A stretch of DNA of 64,000 bases from Andalucia godoyi (GCA_009859145.1 VRVR01000002.1:372001-436000); one strand, 5' to 3'. Positions 29,393 through 39,977 are shown, numbered from the stretch's first letter. A program made the numbers and translations. Notes: a model not told the origin generated them from the sequence alone.

Positions 29393-31249
29393 TCATCGAC
29401 GGTGAACAATGGCGGCCATGTCAGTACGAAACGACGGCACGCTTACGGAGCACACCAAAAGTATGCACGTAACAGGTGATACTTGCACCACAGTGCCCGA
29501 TTCCGTGTCAAACCACTGCGCAGTCAAATCGGCACCCACATTGCCAAGCTCCGTAGCTTGCGAATCAACGGGAGCCTGTTCCATCCACCACGAGATTTCA
29601 GAAGAAGGGATAACATTCAGAGGAGCACCAGCATCTTGGGCTGACCAAGAATAGTTTGCATTTCGAACCCATATTGTCATCCACGTTACTTCCGATCGCA
29701 CCGTGCGAATCCCTCCAATAATTGCGTCGGCTTCAGAGGGTGCCTTGTCAAACAAGACAGGAGTCCATTCGTACTCTGCCCAAGGAATGCGCTTCACAAA
29801 CAAAGAAAAGGCAGCATACTTGTGATACAAGTTCAGTGGGTCCGTCGCCAAGTCCCACCACCATACGCCACCACCCCCAGCAGAAATCGAAGCAATAGAA
29901 GCCCACAGTCCATTGTGTAACACAATACCCGTTGGGTCCTTGTGCACAGTGTCGCTCGCGCTGCCGATTCCAAATTCTTCCATGAAATGGGGCTTGCGGA
30001 ATGTGTCCCACTTGATGTCATTCCAGGTAATGATTTCCTTTCCAAAGTCTCGATTGTTGTACATGTGCGTTGAGATGTAATCGACACAGGCACTTCCTTG
30101 AATGGAGGGCCATCCGACACTCATTGAAAACGACGTCGTCAGCAGATGATGATAAGGATCGACAGACCGAACAAACGCAGCTCGTTCAGCATGCCACTCC
30201 GTGATTTCGAAAGCATGAAGCAACGCACCTTCCGTGAGGTCAACCTCGTTGAAGAACTGCCATGAAAGCAAATTCACATGATGACCATATCTTGCAACGA
30301 GGTACCGCAGGCGATTCTCGTATGTCAAAACAGTATCCGCGGTTTTCCAGAATTGAGATGGTTCCGACAGTGGGCCGCCATTTGCCGAATTGTACGGATT
30401 TACGGACCACATTGAGGCTGAAGCCGTAATCGCCCACGGATTGTAGCTTTCCATGGTCAACTCAACGACAAAACCAAGGGACAATGCAAGCTCAAATACG
30501 TAATCTAAACGCCAGGCATTTCCCAAATCGTAATGTTTCAGCCCGGTGTGCACCGTTTCGAGAGAAAAGACGTCAAATGGACCGGACCAGACACGAATGT
30601 AGTTTCCGCCCGCAGCCCCAAGCTTCTTCAGCCAATCATCGTAATCATAGGTACCCTTTCCTGAGGGCCATGCCATATTTTCGCCAATCAAGAACAGGGA
30701 ATCACCGTTATCCAGCTGAAAATGCTGATGAGTGGCCGACAGCTTGACGAACCCTCCCCATGGGCTGTCCGCTGTGCGCTCAGCAACCGCATCAAACGCG
30801 AGATTTTCACACAGCACGTTTCGCGTTCCGTTTTTTGGAAATGTCAGAAGCACGGACACCGAGAACGATCCAATCTCGGACGGAGTGTACATGATGCGAA
30901 AGAACGGATCTGAGGTCGGGTTCACCACTTCGTAACCATTCACCAAGGATCGATTGAAAGACTGATAAAGAAACGCATCCACCACAACGCTGGATGATTT
31001 GGAGGGCGTGGACACAACAGCATACACTGCATTCTCAGAATAATCAAAGGGATTTTCCATTCCAGAAATGTCCATGTGCACATCAATAGTTTCCGGAGAC
31101 CATTGAGGAACAGTTTTGAGAGACAAGATGCAAGACGCAGCACCAGAAGAAACAGCAGAGCTGGCTTTCACCACATTTCCAAATCCATATATCAACAAGA
31201 ACACTGAAAGCAGCACGAGACGCAGAGAATGCAGACACGCCATCTCCAT
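29393..31249 (-). CDS. Secreted glycoside hydrolase, DUF5060 plus GH5-like barrel
   Basis: A 618-residue extracellular or lumenal enzyme. Residues 1-29 are a signal peptide (LRLVLLSVFLLIYGFGNVVKA). A beta-sandwich of DUF5060 type (about 45-160) is followed by a (beta/alpha)8 barrel with family landmarks. These are HFQLDNGDSLFLIGENMAWP, NYIRVWSGPF, the acid/base Glu in SWQFFNEVD (E335) and a probable nucleophile in PHFMEEFG (E424 or E425). A C-terminal strand domain ends PSFRTDMAAIVHRR. Several N-glycosylation sequons occur. Substrate is unknown; relatives cut plant or microbial polysaccharides. DUF5060 enzymes are common in bacteria, so transfer is possible, but base composition does not stand out. 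Confidence 0.8.
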   Translation of the reverse strand: MEMACLHSLRLVLLSVFLLIYGFGNVVKASSAVSSGAASCILSLKTVPQWSPETIDVHMDISGMENPFDYSENAVYAVVSTPSKSSSVVVDAFLYQSFNRSLVNGYEVVNPTSDPFFRIMYTPSEIGSFSVSVLLTFPKNGTRNVLCENLAFDAVAERTADSPWGGFVKLSATHQHFQLDNGDSLFLIGENMAWPSGKGTYDYDDWLKKLGAAGGNYIRVWSGPFDVFSLETVHTGLKHYDLGNAWRLDYVFELALSLGFVVELTMESYNPWAITASASMWSVNPYNSANGGPLSEPSQFWKTADTVLTYENRLRYLVARYGHHVNLLSWQFFNEVDLTEGALLHAFEITEWHAERAAFVRSVDPYHHLLTTSFSMSVGWPSIQGSACVDYISTHMYNNRDFGKEIITWNDIKWDTFRKPHFMEEFGIGSASDTVHKDPTGIVLHNGLWASIASISAGGGGVWWWDLATDPLNLYHKYAAFSLFVKRIPWAEYEWTPVLFDKAPSEADAIIGGIRTVRSEVTWMTIWVRNANYSWSAQDAGAPLNVIPSSEISWWMEQAPVDSQATELGNVGADLTAQWFDTESGTVVQVSPVTCILLVCSVSVPSFRTDMAAIVHRR

Positions 31250-31664
31250 AGCACGCGCAACGATGCAGCCGCTTCCAAGAGTAACAGCACCACCACCACC
31301 AACAATAAATCAGCCAAAAAAAGAATGAAAAGAATGAAAAAGTATGAACAAAACATACACACAAAAAAAAAAAAAAAAAACTCGAAACAGAATGCAGAAA
31401 GAACACATACGTATACGAACATACGCACGATCGATTTTCCCGCCACCCCCTTGAGTCAAGTGATGCAGCAAAATAAATACTTATGCATGTGTACATATAG
31501 GGAAAAAACATCGTGTTTTGCAAAAAAAAATAATAATAATTGAAACACATATTAAACGAAAACAGAACAAAACAAGACGAAACCAAAAGAGGGCAAATAG
31601 GCAAGGTTGACGAGACGAAGAGGGGTACTCTGTGTGCGTGCATAGGTTTGATTGGGGTACGGCC
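31250..31664. other. Divergent promoter between glycoside hydrolase and LRR-IQ genes
   Basis: 415 bases, A-rich on the plus strand, with an uninterrupted poly-A of about 18 at 31363-31380 and a smaller one near 31521. No gene is seen. Confidence 0.5.
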
Positions 31665-33227
31665 ATGAGCAATGGAAGTCGGGTTCGACCTGGATTAGAG
31701 CTAATTGAGGAGCTTTGCTATCCAGAGACGGGGCTTGATGAGATTGATTCAAATGCGATATCGACAGAGCTGTTATCGCTGAAACGCCTTGATTTGCATT
31801 CGAATCTAATCCGAGTAGTGAATCCAATCCACCACGCCATGCTTGAGTTCATCGACTTGTCATTCAACAAGATAACGCGTATATCGCAGGAACTCAGCTT
31901 GCCGCAGCTTCGCATTCTCAGGCTGCGTGGAAACGGTCTGTCGAACATTGAGTTCCTTGCCGGTTGCCCACTTTTGGAGGAATTGGATTTGTCAAACAAT
32001 TCTCTTCGGTCGTATGATGCGTGCTCGGAGTGTCTGAACTTGAGGATATTGGACTTGTCCTCGAATTCAATTGCAAAGTTTGCAAACCTGACGGATTGCA
32101 AGCTGTTGCAGTCTGTGGACTTGTCGGGAAACCTTGTGCGTTCTCTGCACTCGGTGCCAAAAACTTTTCCAGTGAACTCCATCGAGTCGCTCAATGTCTC
32201 GAGAAATGACATCGACTCGTTTTTTGAGGTGAAGTACGTTGCTGCGTTGTCGGAACTGAGAGCATTCGACGTGGACGGGAATCCGTTCTTGCGCTCGGTG
32301 CAAGACCATCTTGACCTGGCACCATTTCTCGCATTCCTGTGCCCGCATCTGGATATTTTCAATTCAACCAGACTTAGTGCGACACAGAGAGATGTTGCAA
32401 GGACGCTGTTTATGGATCATGGAATTCTGTCCGACAAGCTGCTCAAGTTCTTGACTCCAGGACATGAAAAGAACCTCATTGCGTATTTGCGGAAAACATG
32501 CCCTCCTGTCCACCTGTTCACGAGACGTTCGCAGGCGCAGCTTTCAAGAGCATCACCAACAGCGTTTGTTGGGAACGGCGGAGCGGTTGCTTCAGGGTCT
32601 TCAACGGCCGCTTCTAGCGATTTTTCAAAATTCAAACGACTTGTGAACAACCAAGAGAAGCTGGGTGCTCGTAGAAGTCCAATCTTGCAAAAACAGGATC
32701 CTTTGCGTCGAGATTCAGTTTCTCCGACGATGCAGGACATTTATAGTACGGATGATATTTCTCCTGTGCGACCGTTTCCTCACGTGCCGCCACAATTAGC
32801 AGACGAAGCAGGTACGGAGACGATCTCGCAAACAGCAATTTCCCGAATTCAGCATCTGGAACACACGGTCGCGTTGCAAGACGAGGCACTGCGGCTTCTG
32901 TGGGCGGAAGTTCAAGTTTTGCGCACACAGCCTTCACAAGGTTTCAGCAGCGTTTCAGCGGTTGAGCAAGACGAAGGTCTTCGAAAGACAGGTGTTTCCA
33001 GTCGGTATCTGCAGCCGAGCAGCCAGCAGGTCTCTGCCGCAGTCAACATTCAACGGGTGTGGAAAGGGTACTGGAGCCGGCAATTGTACGCATTGCTCCT
33101 GCAAGACTATGCCGTGGCGCGATTCCGTTTGAACCAGGCTGCCAAGAAGATTCAGAGGTTTGTTCGCGCGTATCTGAAATACCGACGGGCTCGGAGACGT
33201 TTAACCGTGCAGCCGCTGCATTCGTGA
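31665..33227 (+). CDS. Leucine-rich repeat and IQ-motif protein (CEP97/LRRIQ-like)
   Basis: A 520-residue protein. Residues 15-215 carry SDS22-type LRRs (LKRLDLHSNLIRV, LEFIDLSFNKITRI, LRILRLRGNGLSNI, LEELDLSNNSLRSY, LRILDLSSNSIAKF) capped by a DVDGNPFLRS..FLAFLCPHLDIFN motif. A disordered middle and a short coiled coil (about 395-430) follow. Near the C-terminus two IQ motifs (AAVNIQRVWKGYWSRQL, AAKKIQRFVRAYLKYRR) would bind calmodulin. The order LRR - coiled coil - IQ is that of centrosome/cilium proteins such as CEP97, though orthology is not proven. The ATG at 31665 is the first in frame after a GTG. Confidence 0.78.
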   Translation: MSNGSRVRPGLELIEELCYPETGLDEIDSNAISTELLSLKRLDLHSNLIRVVNPIHHAMLEFIDLSFNKITRISQELSLPQLRILRLRGNGLSNIEFLAGCPLLEELDLSNNSLRSYDACSECLNLRILDLSSNSIAKFANLTDCKLLQSVDLSGNLVRSLHSVPKTFPVNSIESLNVSRNDIDSFFEVKYVAALSELRAFDVDGNPFLRSVQDHLDLAPFLAFLCPHLDIFNSTRLSATQRDVARTLFMDHGILSDKLLKFLTPGHEKNLIAYLRKTCPPVHLFTRRSQAQLSRASPTAFVGNGGAVASGSSTAASSDFSKFKRLVNNQEKLGARRSPILQKQDPLRRDSVSPTMQDIYSTDDISPVRPFPHVPPQLADEAGTETISQTAISRIQHLEHTVALQDEALRLLWAEVQVLRTQPSQGFSSVSAVEQDEGLRKTGVSSRYLQPSSQQVSAAVNIQRVWKGYWSRQLYALLLQDYAVARFRLNQAAKKIQRFVRAYLKYRRARRRLTVQPLHS

Positions 33228-33498
33228 TTCCCTTGCTAAAATGCGTGTCGACGAAAATCGCAAAAGATATTGGTTCACTTGGCAAGAACAATCCGTTTGT
33301 GAATACGAACATTATTTTTTCCACCCCACCCACCATTCCTGCAACTTTTCTTATGACGAGTGGTGGGTGCGTAAATATGAATAATAATTATAAATAAATT
33401 AATGAATAATAATTATATATATGTAAATGGCAAAAAAAAAAAAAAGTAATAAAAATGAATGCACAACACATTACAAAGGGAAGAACAGGAGCCACCTT

Positions 33499-35517
33499 TC
33501 ATTTCTCCACCGCTTGAATGAAGTACTCGGAAAGCTGTTCGGGAGTCGCAGAAGACGGCGCTCCCGTCATCGGATCATTCCCGGCGGCGCTCTTTGGATA
33601 CGCAATGACGTCCCGGATGGAGGAAGAGCCCACGAGCATGGCCATCAACCGATCAAACCCAAGAGCAAGGCCGCCGTGGGGCGGACACCCGTAGCGCAGA
33701 GCTTCCAAAAGATGCTGGAACATGGTCGGTTTCACTCGTAAAATGTCTTCAAAGACGCGAGCTTGCAAGTGGTGATTGTGGATGCGAATGGACCCGCCTC
33801 CGAGTTCAACACCATTGCACACGATATCATAGTGCAGTCCACGAATAGTAAGCAGCTTGTCGTACCACTCTTCCGTGCGGTTCTCATGAGGAACGTCCAG
33901 CAGCTCAAAAAGAAGAGGGACGTCTTCTGGATGGGGTGCCGTAAACGGATGATGGGATGCGGAGACCTGCTTTGTGGTGGGATGCACTTCAAACGCCGGA
34001 AAATCAACTACCCACAGGAACTCGTATTTCGGAACATGAGACTGCACGGCTCGCCGAACGGATTCATCGAGCAGCGGCAGCATGAGCCGGGCTCTGCCGG
34101 CCGATGTTTGTGCCAGCAGCCGATTGGAATCTGCAACAAGAATAAGATACCTATGTTTTTCACCCTGCGAGGGAACAGGATCGGAGCCGGGAGTGGATCG
34201 ACCAAAAATGATGTCGAACAACGGATTCTCACCAACGGGAACATTCACACCCACCTTGGCGAACTTTTCATCTCCATCTTCGTCAGTCGTTACAACCACA
34301 GTCTTTGCGCCTCCTCGCCGCGCTTCTTCTACAATCTCATCAATTCGTTTTCTAGAAAGTGGTGCATCCGTTTCAAACGCAAGTGCATATGCAAATTTTC
34401 CAAGCAACGGTCCTTCACAATACTCACACAAATTGACCAGCACACGAGGAATCCGCAGATCCGGCTTGTCAATGCCGTACCACTCGAGTGCATCCACAAA
34501 TTTCATCTTCTGCACTTTCACCGGAAACTCAAATGCAGCAATGTCTTCGAAAAGCGTTCGCAGAATATCCTCCGTGACATGCATAACATCACCCGGAATA
34601 GCATACGACAGTTCCATATCAATTTGCGTGAACTCAGGCTGCCGATCTGCTCTCCCGGATTCATCTCGATAGCATCTTGCGATCTGAAAATACCTCTTGA
34701 AACCCGCTGCCATCAGCATCTGCTTGTGTTGCTGCGGACTCTGAATTAGCGCATAGAACTTGTTTGAGGACCGCGTGGGAACCAGAAACTCCCGCGCACC
34801 TTCCGGAGTGGACTTAAATAGCGTCGGTGTCTCAATCTCTACGAAACCATGCTTTGAGACGAGTAAATTGCGCACAGAAAGCGACGCCCGAGACCGAGCT
34901 CGCAGGTTGTACTGCAGCTCTGCCCGTCGCAAGTCAAGATATCTGTACTTCAGCCGCTGTTCTTCGGCTGCCGCAGACTGACTTGTTGAACTGGTCGAGG
35001 TTGGTGAAAAGGGTTGAATCGGCAAAGGATGCTCCGCATGATTCAGGACGGCTAGAGAAGTGACACGAATTTCCACGCTTCCCAGAGACCCGACGGTGCT
35101 CTTGCGGTCGTGCTCTGGTCTAAGCGAAAGCACCCCGTTGGCAGTAATTACAGATTCAGTGCGCAGACCCAAGTCCCTGAGATTTTCCATGACGGACTCA
35201 TCAACGGTCAACTGCACCAAGCCTGATTCATCACGAAGAACAATGAAGGTCACTCCAGAAAGCCTGCGAATGGAATGGACCCAGCCATTCACTCGCACGA
35301 CTTGCCCACACAATGTCTCAGAAAGTGAAGAAACCGAATGCGATGCCTGCAAAGCACTCGCTATCGGCACATACGATGGCAAAGTCGACGATGCGGCAGA
35401 AGACGACAACGAGGAAGAATATAGTCGAGAAAATGTGCAGACAGAACTTGGCTTTCGTGCGAGAACTCGAGGAATTATACGAAAGATCACTCTGCGTAAA
35501 TCTTGAAATCGGTGCAT
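33499..35517 (-). CDS. DARS2: Aspartyl-tRNA synthetase, bacterial/mitochondrial type
   Basis: Class II synthetase charging tRNA-Asp, here with a mitochondrial presequence (basic, Arg/Ser-rich first 40 residues). The 672-residue product has the OB-fold anticodon-binding domain (GQVVRVNGWVHSIRRLSGVT), motif 1, and motif 2 (FQIARCYRDESGRADRQPEF). The bacterial-type GAD insert and motif 3 (GGLALGFDRLMAMLVG) follow. The ending is RDVIAYPKSAAGNDPMTGAP. Length and the insert identify the bacterial rather than cytosolic form. Start at the ATG 35517, chosen over an upstream GTG. Its 3' end converges on the LRR-IQ gene. Confidence 0.93.
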   Translation of the reverse strand: MHRFQDLRRVIFRIIPRVLARKPSSVCTFSRLYSSSLSSSAASSTLPSYVPIASALQASHSVSSLSETLCGQVVRVNGWVHSIRRLSGVTFIVLRDESGLVQLTVDESVMENLRDLGLRTESVITANGVLSLRPEHDRKSTVGSLGSVEIRVTSLAVLNHAEHPLPIQPFSPTSTSSTSQSAAAEEQRLKYRYLDLRRAELQYNLRARSRASLSVRNLLVSKHGFVEIETPTLFKSTPEGAREFLVPTRSSNKFYALIQSPQQHKQMLMAAGFKRYFQIARCYRDESGRADRQPEFTQIDMELSYAIPGDVMHVTEDILRTLFEDIAAFEFPVKVQKMKFVDALEWYGIDKPDLRIPRVLVNLCEYCEGPLLGKFAYALAFETDAPLSRKRIDEIVEEARRGGAKTVVVTTDEDGDEKFAKVGVNVPVGENPLFDIIFGRSTPGSDPVPSQGEKHRYLILVADSNRLLAQTSAGRARLMLPLLDESVRRAVQSHVPKYEFLWVVDFPAFEVHPTTKQVSASHHPFTAPHPEDVPLLFELLDVPHENRTEEWYDKLLTIRGLHYDIVCNGVELGGGSIRIHNHHLQARVFEDILRVKPTMFQHLLEALRYGCPPHGGLALGFDRLMAMLVGSSSIRDVIAYPKSAAGNDPMTGAPSSATPEQLSEYFIQAVEK

Positions 35518-36012
35518 TCCTCTTCTATAGCTGAAGTCGCAAACGTAGAGTGTTTTACACACAAAGCAAAAAAGCTTTCAAAATGAAAGACATTCACGCA
35601 AATTAAAATATGAGTAAAAAAAAAAAAAAAAAAAAACGGGAAAATCGCGCTCGAAGTTGAAGGGCCACACTACGGCTGGAAAGTTGCCTTCGACCTGGAA
35701 GCTTTTCGAGAGTTTGGGTTTTTATGTAGACGCGACTGATTCCAGATCCTCTCTTCGCTTTGTTTTTTAATAATGTTTTTCTGATTCATTCTTAGCCACC
35801 ACAGACGCTATTCATAGGGGCATCAAAAAAGACATTCAGAACCACTGCAGCCGCCTAAATTATCCGTCGAGAAGCGTGAAAAGGAGGAAATTAAAAAACA
35901 AAAACCACAAACAGAAAAAAGAGACAGGAAAGTGATCGTTCGGTGCTTGGTTCAGCAAATAATAATTTAATTTTCTTTTCCTTTCTTTCTTTCTTTCTTC
36001 TTCTTCTTCTCG
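35518..36012. other. Divergent promoter between AspRS and TBC genes
   Basis: 495 bases with a poly-A of about 21 at 35616-35636, AT-rich sequence and a TTTC/TTC-rich leader ending at the TBC gene ATG. No gene is seen. Confidence 0.5.
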
Positions 36013-37785
36013 ATGTCCAGTAATCCACTTCGTCGGCTATGGCAAAACATTGTGGAATCGCCGCCTTTTCGCGGCCCGGATTCTTCGGGGCCTTCTGGCC
36101 ATAGTCCATCGTCTTCGTCTTCGTCGTTATCTCATTCTCAAGTATCCCGAGATGCAGAAATTGCAAAACAGACTTCTGTTTGGGAGTCGGAGCTGATTCC
36201 AAACTTTGACAAACTTCTCATTGCTTCTCGCGGCTGCAAAAGACTGAGGTTTGAAGCTCGGAAAGGCGTTCCTCCTCGTCTACGGAGCTCGGTATGGGCC
36301 AAGGCGATTGGGAATCCGCTTGGAATCAGCGATGAGCTGTATGCTGTCCTTGCGCATAGAGGGATGACGGTTCTTGGCAAGCTGTCTGCGATGAAAACAC
36401 GACAGACGGAGCGCGCGGGTCATGGTGTGAGCAATGCAGACGAAAGCGGCATCACCGCTGAAGAACCGAAGGAAAGCAGTGGAAATTTCGAGTGTTCGAT
36501 TCCGGAGAGCGAGGAATCGGAGAATGAAAAAATGGACGTGGCGAATGTGTCTGGTTCGTTGCACAACATTGAGCTTGATCTTGAGAGAACGTTCCCGGTA
36601 TTGCAGTTTTTTCAGTGTGGTGAGCCTATGCATGACTCGCTGTTTCGCATTCTGGCGTCGTTCTGCATTCTGCGTCCAGACATGGGATACGTGCAAGGAA
36701 TGTCGTATCTGGCTGCGACGCTGCTGCTCAATTTGGATGAGCAAGCAGCATTTACAGTGCTGTGTACGCTGTTGCATTCCGAGCATTCGCATCTGCGCCA
36801 CTTGTTTGCCATGCACGAAGCAATTTTCGATGCATATGACCAGGCGTTCTGCGTAATCATGAAATCATACCTGAGGCCGTTGTACGATTCCTTTGAGAGG
36901 CTGGGAATCTCTGTCCGTGTGTTTCTTGTCGACTGGCTCATGACGGTTTATACCAGGTCGTTTTCGATTGACTTTGCATGTCGCGTTTGGGATGCGTGGC
37001 TTGTGGAGCTGGGTTGCACGACGGAAGGTAACTTGGTCGGGGTTTCTGGAACTCCTCTGAATCGCACAAGAGTGAAGAGAAAAAGTATGGAGAAGCTGCG
37101 ACATTCATTCAAGGTAATCAGCTCATCGTTTCGAAACAAACCGTCTTGTACAGAGGACGGCAGCGACGCGACGCACGCTGGTCGCTCTCCGACGGCGGCA
37201 ACTGCAATGTCTGACTCACATTGCCGTTGCGATAGTTCCAGTGAATTTCAGGGCGATTTGCACGATGGCCACGTCGGTGTCCTTGATCAAGACTCATCAG
37301 ACGGGTCAGACTCTGATGTGAGTGACTCGGAAGATCCTCACGGTGTTATCTCACAGGATCCGGCATCTTCTGCGGCATCTTCCACTGCATGTGCCGCAGA
37401 AGATTGTTCTGCGTGTGGGGCCAAACAGGCATTTTCCAATCTTCCAAAGGATCCGTCACATCATACCACGGGTTCGCATTACTCATCTGTCATGCGGATC
37501 GACGCTCCTCGGAAAATTCCTTTCATGTCTCTTGCGCCGTCCACCACGATTCTCATTCGAATCGCCATTTCCATCCTTTCCCAACACCCGCCAAATGTTG
37601 TTGGACCGGATGCAGGCCTGGACGATCTCATGATCTGGGTGTCGAGTATCAAGGAGGGTTCCATTGACGAGGATCGCGTTTGGAGGGACATTGAAGACTA
37701 CAAAGTCAGTCGTCGAGAGTGGAAGCGAGCGCTGGCAAAGCAAGGTGGTCTATTTCGCGTGGCTGCGAACCATGGTGTCGTGTGA
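36013..37785 (+). CDS. TBC-domain Rab GTPase-activating protein (TBC1D12/14-like)
   Basis: A 590-residue Rab-GAP. It opens with a Ser/Pro-rich tail, then KGVPPRLRSSVWAKAIGNPL, the start of the TBC domain (about residue 80). The arginine finger is in IELDLERTFP and the glutamine finger in DMGYVQGMSYLAATL, so the catalytic pair is intact. SFSIDFACRVWDAWLVELG marks the C-terminal half. A Ser/Asp/Cys-rich insert of about 170 residues (about 335-500) then separates it from the last TBC helices (STTILIRIAISILSQHPP). The IGNPLGISDEL motif is closest to TBC1D12/14, which act on Rab11-linked recycling and autophagy; the target Rab is inference. Confidence 0.85.
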   Translation: MSSNPLRRLWQNIVESPPFRGPDSSGPSGHSPSSSSSSLSHSQVSRDAEIAKQTSVWESELIPNFDKLLIASRGCKRLRFEARKGVPPRLRSSVWAKAIGNPLGISDELYAVLAHRGMTVLGKLSAMKTRQTERAGHGVSNADESGITAEEPKESSGNFECSIPESEESENEKMDVANVSGSLHNIELDLERTFPVLQFFQCGEPMHDSLFRILASFCILRPDMGYVQGMSYLAATLLLNLDEQAAFTVLCTLLHSEHSHLRHLFAMHEAIFDAYDQAFCVIMKSYLRPLYDSFERLGISVRVFLVDWLMTVYTRSFSIDFACRVWDAWLVELGCTTEGNLVGVSGTPLNRTRVKRKSMEKLRHSFKVISSSFRNKPSCTEDGSDATHAGRSPTAATAMSDSHCRCDSSSEFQGDLHDGHVGVLDQDSSDGSDSDVSDSEDPHGVISQDPASSAASSTACAAEDCSACGAKQAFSNLPKDPSHHTTGSHYSSVMRIDAPRKIPFMSLAPSTTILIRIAISILSQHPPNVVGPDAGLDDLMIWVSSIKEGSIDEDRVWRDIEDYKVSRREWKRALAKQGGLFRVAANHGVV

Positions 37786-38053
37786 AGAAGAAGACAAAAA
37801 GAGAGAAAGCTTTCTATGTTCTCTATTTTGTGCAGGAATCCAGATTTGCAACAGCCTCCCTGTCTTTTATTTACTTATTCATTTTTTTAATATTTATGTT
37901 ATGTACATTTTCCCCACTCCAGGTTTCGCTGTTTCCATCCACCCACACATCCATTCATATGCATTGCGTTGTTGCCATTGGCGGCATATATATATGCAAC
38001 AAGCCTTTGTCATTTGCTAGACAGTGAGGACTCTACCATTGTGTTTTCCGTGG

Positions 38054-39622
38054 CTATTGCTTGTCAGAGTGGCTTTTCCATTCATCAAGAGAATCCAGAT
38101 CGTCTGAAATCTCCGGAATCACATCGTCAAAGTCGTCCATGTCGTCATAGTACTCTGGATAGTGCTCTTCATCGACATCATCACTGTCCTCCTCATCGCT
38201 GTTCTTGCCCGGTTCTCGAATATATAGTGCTCTGGGAGTCCTCGAGGCTGAATACTGATCCAGACCGCTTTCGAATTCTCCTCCGTCGTCTTGGATATCT
38301 GCAGATGTTGAAGAATCTGCAGATGTTTCAGATCCTGGGATAGCATCCGGTGTTTCTGCAGTCGACAAGCCTTGTCTATCTCGATGATTCTTGTGGGTTT
38401 GCGACTGGGGGCCCTGGAGCAGATCTCCGACTTGTCTTTGCCCCAACACAGCAGCAGCAACAGCAGCCTCACCGTGGTGCTGCTGGCTCTGGTACGTCTT
38501 CCGCGTGCTATCATGGAGAAGCCATCGCTGATGTTGCAGAAACTGTGCAAACTTTGAGTTGCGCATGCTTCCCAGTTTTTTGCTGGAGCTACCACTGCCA
38601 TTTGAAAGTATTCGAGGAGTTGTGTTCTTTGCGTACAGCATTTTCGGACGCGCAGGATTGAAAGTGAGGTTTCGAGTTGCGTGCCCGTGGCTTTGGTAAT
38701 CATCTTCCTGCTGCATCGACCCCAAGTTGCGCGGACCCGAACGATTTGGACTGACGAACGACGTTGCTGACGTAGTTGTCGACTGCGGTGCTGTTGCAGC
38801 TGTCTGAGCGTTTGCGTTCCTCTGTGGATGCTGCAAAACCGGCGATTCTGTGGGCAGTGGATCGTGCAACCTTGATGGATGTGGAGTGCTGGGGTTCTTG
38901 GGCAATGCAACACCTGGTGGTTGCAGCGTGGTAGCGCTCAGAAAGTTTGCTTCCATTTGCAAGTCCCAATCCCGCGTACCATGATCATTGTTGTGGTTGC
39001 TGCTGTGATTGCTATTTGATCCTTGCCAACTCGGATTCGAATGGCCGAGTCTTGTTCCGCCTTCTGTGCGCAGTTTGCGCGTTGAACTAAGTGACGACAC
39101 CGTTTCCCGCGCTGGAACTGACAGGTTGCCTCGTGAAGCCATCATCAGGCGCTGCTGTGGGTTCTTCATTCCTTGGTTGCCGTTCGATGCTCGCCGTGCT
39201 TCTGCCGGCTGATGCTGCTGATGATGATGCGTACCGAATTGCTGGCTGCCTTCGTATCGTAAATCATGGACCATTCTCTCGAGCTGTGCAACTCGATAGA
39301 TGAGATATTCACGCTCTTGGTCCGCAGTCGGTCGCTTGAACTTCCTGATGCCAAGCTTGGTCTGCTCGGCGAACGTCTCCACGAGGTACCGGGCCTTTTG
39401 CAAATTAAGGTACGGAGACCCCGGCACCTGGCGAGCCCATAGTTCAAGAAGCGACAAGTCTTGCAAGACTCCAACCATCAGTCTTTGCGCGTCCTGTTTG
39501 CGCTGCTCATACGCCGGTGGAGACGTCATCGAGGATGACGATGACAACGACGACGAAGATGACGATCCCACCTTGACCATCGAGATTCCCGATCCGGTTA
39601 CGGAAGTCGATGCGATCGACAT
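38054..39622 (-). CDS. Low-complexity protein of unknown function
   Basis: From the ATG at 39622 the product is 522 residues. A short ordered segment near the N-terminus (about 35-130) has helices LMVGVLQDLSLLELWARQ, LNLQKARYLVETFAEQTK and EREYLIYRVAQLERMVHDL, perhaps a small helical or coiled-coil domain. The rest is Gln/His/Ser/Asn-rich, with a strongly acidic C-terminus (EEDSDDVDEEHYPEYYDDMD). I recognise no family. The long intact frame and consistent codon use support a gene. Acidic tail and Gln runs suggest a nuclear or cytoskeletal scaffold, but this is a guess. Confidence 0.6.
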   Translation of the reverse strand: MSIASTSVTGSGISMVKVGSSSSSSLSSSSSMTSPPAYEQRKQDAQRLMVGVLQDLSLLELWARQVPGSPYLNLQKARYLVETFAEQTKLGIRKFKRPTADQEREYLIYRVAQLERMVHDLRYEGSQQFGTHHHQQHQPAEARRASNGNQGMKNPQQRLMMASRGNLSVPARETVSSLSSTRKLRTEGGTRLGHSNPSWQGSNSNHSSNHNNDHGTRDWDLQMEANFLSATTLQPPGVALPKNPSTPHPSRLHDPLPTESPVLQHPQRNANAQTAATAPQSTTTSATSFVSPNRSGPRNLGSMQQEDDYQSHGHATRNLTFNPARPKMLYAKNTTPRILSNGSGSSSKKLGSMRNSKFAQFLQHQRWLLHDSTRKTYQSQQHHGEAAVAAAVLGQRQVGDLLQGPQSQTHKNHRDRQGLSTAETPDAIPGSETSADSSTSADIQDDGGEFESGLDQYSASRTPRALYIREPGKNSDEEDSDDVDEEHYPEYYDDMDDFDDVIPEISDDLDSLDEWKSHSDKQ

Positions 39623-39977
39623 TCTTTGCGTACTTTCCTCGGATAATCCGCAGAAAATGCCTAAGACTGCCTTTTTTATTGGCAATAATAATTGATCGTA
39701 GTAATTCTTGGTTTTCGTTTGTGCCGTTTGTCGGTGGCCAAAGTTCCGAACCGTCGTAATTAAAAAAAGAACTACATGCGCCAGAGGCTATGCAGATGTA
39801 AATAAAATGAAAGCAAGAGCAAGAAAGCAAAGAAAAATGTGTCTAATCGCGCTGATTTATTACGAGAGAAAACACAGGGCAGGAAAACCATCCATCCATC
39901 TTCAATGGAGAAAACAGTCGAGAAACAAATGAGAATCCGCGCCACACAAAATCATGTGCCTGGACATCCAACGATGT
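39623..39977. other. Intergenic between two minus-strand genes
   Basis: 355 bases: promoter of the low-complexity gene and 3' flank of eL39. AT-rich, no gene seen. Confidence 0.5.
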
